From JANQIV01 sp050117315 (GTDB lineage: Bacteria; Bacteroidota; Ignavibacteria; Ignavibacteriales; Melioribacteraceae), in contig JASFMY010000192.1 of assembly GCA_050117315.1 (NCBI GenBank), positions 1 to 7,337 of the forward strand: DNA of 7,337 nt, given 5' to 3'. The notes beneath the pieces were generated by a model. That model was not told the origin of the DNA and ran no database searches. It saw nothing but the letters and a program-made list of their open reading frames with translations. Below, piece after piece: positions 5,370 to 7,337 of the stretch. The first letter of the stretch is position 1. Each line of letters begins with the position of its first letter. Made by a program: the position numbers and the translations under genes.

Positions 5370-5843
5370 ATGAAAAATCCGACTTTTTTCGCTGCTTTTA
5401 TTTTCTTTTTTCTCATTTTGTCAAACAATAACGTCTTTGCTCAATGGGATACTACAGCTACGGGTATTTATTATAATTCCGGGAATGTAGGAATTAATTT
5501 GGAAGAGGCCAACTACCTTTTGGACGTAAACGGTACTATTCATACCTCAGAGGTGATTATTGATCAAAATTTCACCCAGCCCGATTATGTCTTTGAAGAG
5601 GGCTATCTTCTTAAATCACTTGCAGAAGTGGAAGAATTTATAAAAGAAAACAAACACTTGCCGGGTATTCCATCTGCAAATGAAGTTAAGGCAAACGGTG
5701 TTAACCTTGGTGAAATACACACCAAACTGCTTCTGAAAATTGAAGAATTAACCCTTTATCTAATTGACCTAAAGAAGCAAAATACATTTCTCCAAAACCG
5801 TTTGAACAAAGTTGAAGGAAAATCTAAACAAGGAGAAATGTAA
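5370..5843 (+). CDS. exported short tail-fibre-type protein with C-terminal coiled coil
   Basis: A 157-aa exported protein. Residues 1-24 are a signal peptide with an uninterrupted hydrophobic core and probable cleavage at VFA|Q25. Residues ~31-55 (GIYYNSGNVGINLEEANYLLDVNG) match the 'NVGIGTTNPxxxLDVNG' start seen in many Bacteroidota/Ignavibacteria secreted proteins annotated as tail-fibre domain proteins. The C-terminal block is also typical: PDYVFEEGYLLKSLAEVEEF (71-90), HLPGIPSANEV (96-106) and LGEIHTKLLLKIEELTLYLI (113-132), then a leucine/asparagine-rich coiled coil to the end (LKKQNTFLQNRLNKVEG). In family members this block usually ends a much longer protein; here it is almost the whole mature protein. 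The function is not established; oligomerisation through the coiled coil and surface or extracellular location are inferences. The next gene starts 1 nt after its stop, so the two are almost certainly cotranscribed. Confidence 0.8.
   Translation: MKNPTFFAAFIFFFLILSNNNVFAQWDTTATGIYYNSGNVGINLEEANYLLDVNGTIHTSEVIIDQNFTQPDYVFEEGYLLKSLAEVEEFIKENKHLPGIPSANEVKANGVNLGEIHTKLLLKIEELTLYLIDLKKQNTFLQNRLNKVEGKSKQGEM
5830..5835 (+). promoter_or_regulatory. Shine-Dalgarno site of the multidomain surface protein
   Basis: AAGGAG lies 9 nt before the ATG at 5845, inside the last codons of the preceding gene. It sets the start of the partial surface-protein gene and supports translation from the same message. 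Confidence 0.6.
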
Positions 5844-5844
5844 A

Positions 5845-7337
5845 ATGAGAATAAAAAAAATCATAAAATATCTTTCGATTATAACAGCATTATTTATAGC
5901 ATTGGCTAACCATACTTCGGCAACAAGCTTGTCGTTTAGTGCCAGCGGGGGTAGTCAAACTACAAATGTAAATTTTCCACCTGTAGCCTGGTCGTTGAGT
6001 TCGTGTCCAAGCTGGCTAAGTGTAAGTCCTGCAAGCGGCACATCGGCTGTAGAAGTAACATTTACATGTTCGAAGAATACAAGCACAAGTTCAAGAAGCG
6101 GAACAGTAATATTTTATAGCCCAGTGGGCAACATTTCAGTCCCTGTAACTCAAGAGGGAGCTGATCCTTATTTAGTTATTAGGACTTTATCTTTTTGGCT
6201 AAGTTCATCTGCCAGAACTCTAAGCATAACGGTAAGCTCCAACACAAGCTGGACGGTAAGCGAAAGCACAAGCTGGTTGGCTGTAAGTCCAACTTCGGGC
6301 AGCGGCTCGGGCAGTTTTAGCATATCAATAACAGAAAACACCTCAACAAGTTTAAGAAGTGCAAGTGTCACCGTATCGGGCGGTGGAATAACAAAACCAA
6401 TCTCCATTAATCAAGAGGGAGATGTACCTGTAACCCATATAATTCAGTCAAGCGCAGGCAGCGGGGGAAGCATCAGTCCAAGCGGCAACATTTCGGTTAA
6501 CGACGGTTCAAGCCAAAGTTTTACAATAACTCCGTCTACGGGGTATCATATATCAAATGTAAATATAGATGGGGCGTTGAAAGGAGCCCTTAGTACTTAT
6601 ACATTTAGCAACGTAACGACGGGTCATTATATAAGCGCAAGTTTTGCTATAAACACCTATACAATAACAGCAAGTGCCGGCAGCGGCGGAAGTATAAGCC
6701 CAAGCGGAACTGTTTCGGTCAACTACGGCTCAAGCAAGACGTTTACAATTACACCGTCTAGCGGATATGAAATATCAAGTGTAGTAGTAGACGGGACTTC
6801 GCAAGGAGCAATAAGCTCTTATACATTCAGCAACGTAACGTCAAATCATACTATAAGTGCAAGTTTTGCTATTTCGCCGCCTTCAACACCGGAACCATAT
6901 ATAACTGAAATCACAAATAGATTTATTTATGTTGGATGGACCCCGGTTACAGGAGCTACAGGTTACTATATTTACAGAGCAACTTCTGCCAGCGGAACAT
7001 ATTCCAAAGTAGGAACCTTAACTAACGAAAGCGAATACGAAGATGAAGACATAACTAATGGAGTCACATATTATTATAAGGTTCAAGCATATAACTCAAG
7101 CGGGAGTTCTTCACTTTCCGATTATGTTATAGCTATAACTTATCCCACCACACCCACCGGTCTTTCCGCGACTGCAAACAGTAATTCCTCAATAACAGTT
7201 ACTTGGACAGACAATAATTCAAATGAAACTCGTTATTATATACACAGAGCAACATCTTCATCTGGTACTTATAGTCAACTCGGATACGTTGGAGCTAATG
7301 TAACAACCTATACGGATACGGATTTAAGTTCCGGGAC
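5845..7337 (+). CDS. exported multidomain surface protein (BACON x2, InlB-type repeat x2, FN3), 3' end beyond window
   Basis: Open reading frame from ATG 5845 without a stop to the right edge: 497 complete codons visible. Residues 1-26 are a signal peptide (MRIKKIIKYL start, cleavage near TSA|T27). BACON domain 1 (~28-105) has W49, W57, SVSPASG and ends VTQEG. BACON domain 2 (~109-192) has W136, W144, SPTSG, ENTS and ends INQEG. Two tandem divergent InlB-type repeats follow (~198-268 and ~272-342), each with AGSGGSISPSG, a SxTFTITPSxGY-type strand, and YTFSNVT ... ISASFA; their period is 74 residues. Then come one fibronectin III domain (~345-432, W365, YYYKVQAYNSSG) and the start of a second (from ~434, W454), 90 residues apart. 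Only two cysteines are visible, C54 and C75, both in BACON 1. BACON and FN3 domains commonly bind carbohydrate or act as spacers in secreted proteins, so an adhesin or extracellular enzyme is likely. Any catalytic or C-terminal sorting domain lies outside the window. Confidence 0.88.
   Translation, partial: MRIKKIIKYLSIITALFIALANHTSATSLSFSASGGSQTTNVNFPPVAWSLSSCPSWLSVSPASGTSAVEVTFTCSKNTSTSSRSGTVIFYSPVGNISVPVTQEGADPYLVIRTLSFWLSSSARTLSITVSSNTSWTVSESTSWLAVSPTSGSGSGSFSISITENTSTSLRSASVTVSGGGITKPISINQEGDVPVTHIIQSSAGSGGSISPSGNISVNDGSSQSFTITPSTGYHISNVNIDGALKGALSTYTFSNVTTGHYISASFAINTYTITASAGSGGSISPSGTVSVNYGSSKTFTITPSSGYEISSVVVDGTSQGAISSYTFSNVTSNHTISASFAISPPSTPEPYITEITNRFIYVGWTPVTGATGYYIYRATSASGTYSKVGTLTNESEYEDEDITNGVTYYYKVQAYNSSGSSSLSDYVIAITYPTTPTGLSATANSNSSITVTWTDNNSNETRYYIHRATSSSGTYSQLGYVGANVTTYTDTDLSSG
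6436..6873 (+). repeat. tandem ~222-bp in-frame repeat (two InlB-type domains)
   Basis: Two adjacent copies, starting near 6436 and 6658, are related at both DNA and protein level. Shared DNA tracts include GGCAGCGG, TATACATT-AGCAACGTAACG and GCAAGTTTTGCTAT, with a period of 222 nt (74 codons). The middles have diverged, so the duplication is not very recent. This is protein-domain duplication and not a mobile or non-coding repeat. Confidence 0.75.

Noticed and set aside
6168..6407. Minus-strand ORF of 79 aa
   Set aside because: It is antisense to BACON domain 2 of the surface protein; its low-complexity Leu/Val/Pro composition is what serine/threonine-rich repeats give on the opposite strand.

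Overview
The window is AT-rich and gene-dense. It looks like a chromosomal segment from the Bacteroidota/Chlorobiota/Ignavibacteriota group. That assignment is inferred from family content: a short secreted protein with the tail-fibre-type C-terminus common in that group (PDYVFE ... HLPGIPSA ... LGEIHTKLLLKIEELTLY), a secreted protein with BACON, InlB-type and fibronectin III domains, and PilW/GspG-type pseudopilins. Several genes have clear Shine-Dalgarno sites, which fits Ignavibacteria/Chlorobi somewhat better than classical Bacteroidales, but this is weak evidence.

Layout. Positions 37-408 (minus) hold an unrecognised 123-aa protein, divergent from the rest. From about 570 to 4288 (plus) runs a tightly packed pseudopilus operon. 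It encodes a large pseudopilin with a predicted beta-helix body and no Glu5 (GspK/PilX-like position), a GspI/PilV-like minor pseudopilin, a PilW/GspJ-like minor pseudopilin, a GspF/PilC inner-membrane platform protein, and a GspG/PilA-type major pseudopilin with an EF-hand-like loop. Neighbouring genes overlap or abut. A 121-bp palindromic element with two facing hairpins and 11-bp terminal inverted repeats (4289-4409) sits directly after the major pseudopilin stop codon. It is followed by a prepilin peptidase (4451-5215), so the window encodes both the substrates and the processing enzyme of the system. No assembly ATPase, secretin or GspL/M-type gene is present.

After a 154-nt intergenic leader with a bulged inverted repeat and short direct repeats comes a second transcription unit. 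It has a 157-aa exported coiled-coil protein of the tail-fibre C-terminal type and, 1 nt downstream, a large exported multidomain surface protein (5845 to beyond the window end). The latter has two BACON domains, two tandem InlB-type repeats, and one complete plus one partial fibronectin III domain. It is open at the right edge.

Working model (inference): the first operon builds a type II secretion or type IV pilus-like pseudopilus whose tip may carry the beta-helix pseudopilin. The second unit encodes cell-surface proteins that could be cargo or simply neighbours; nothing in the sequence proves that link.
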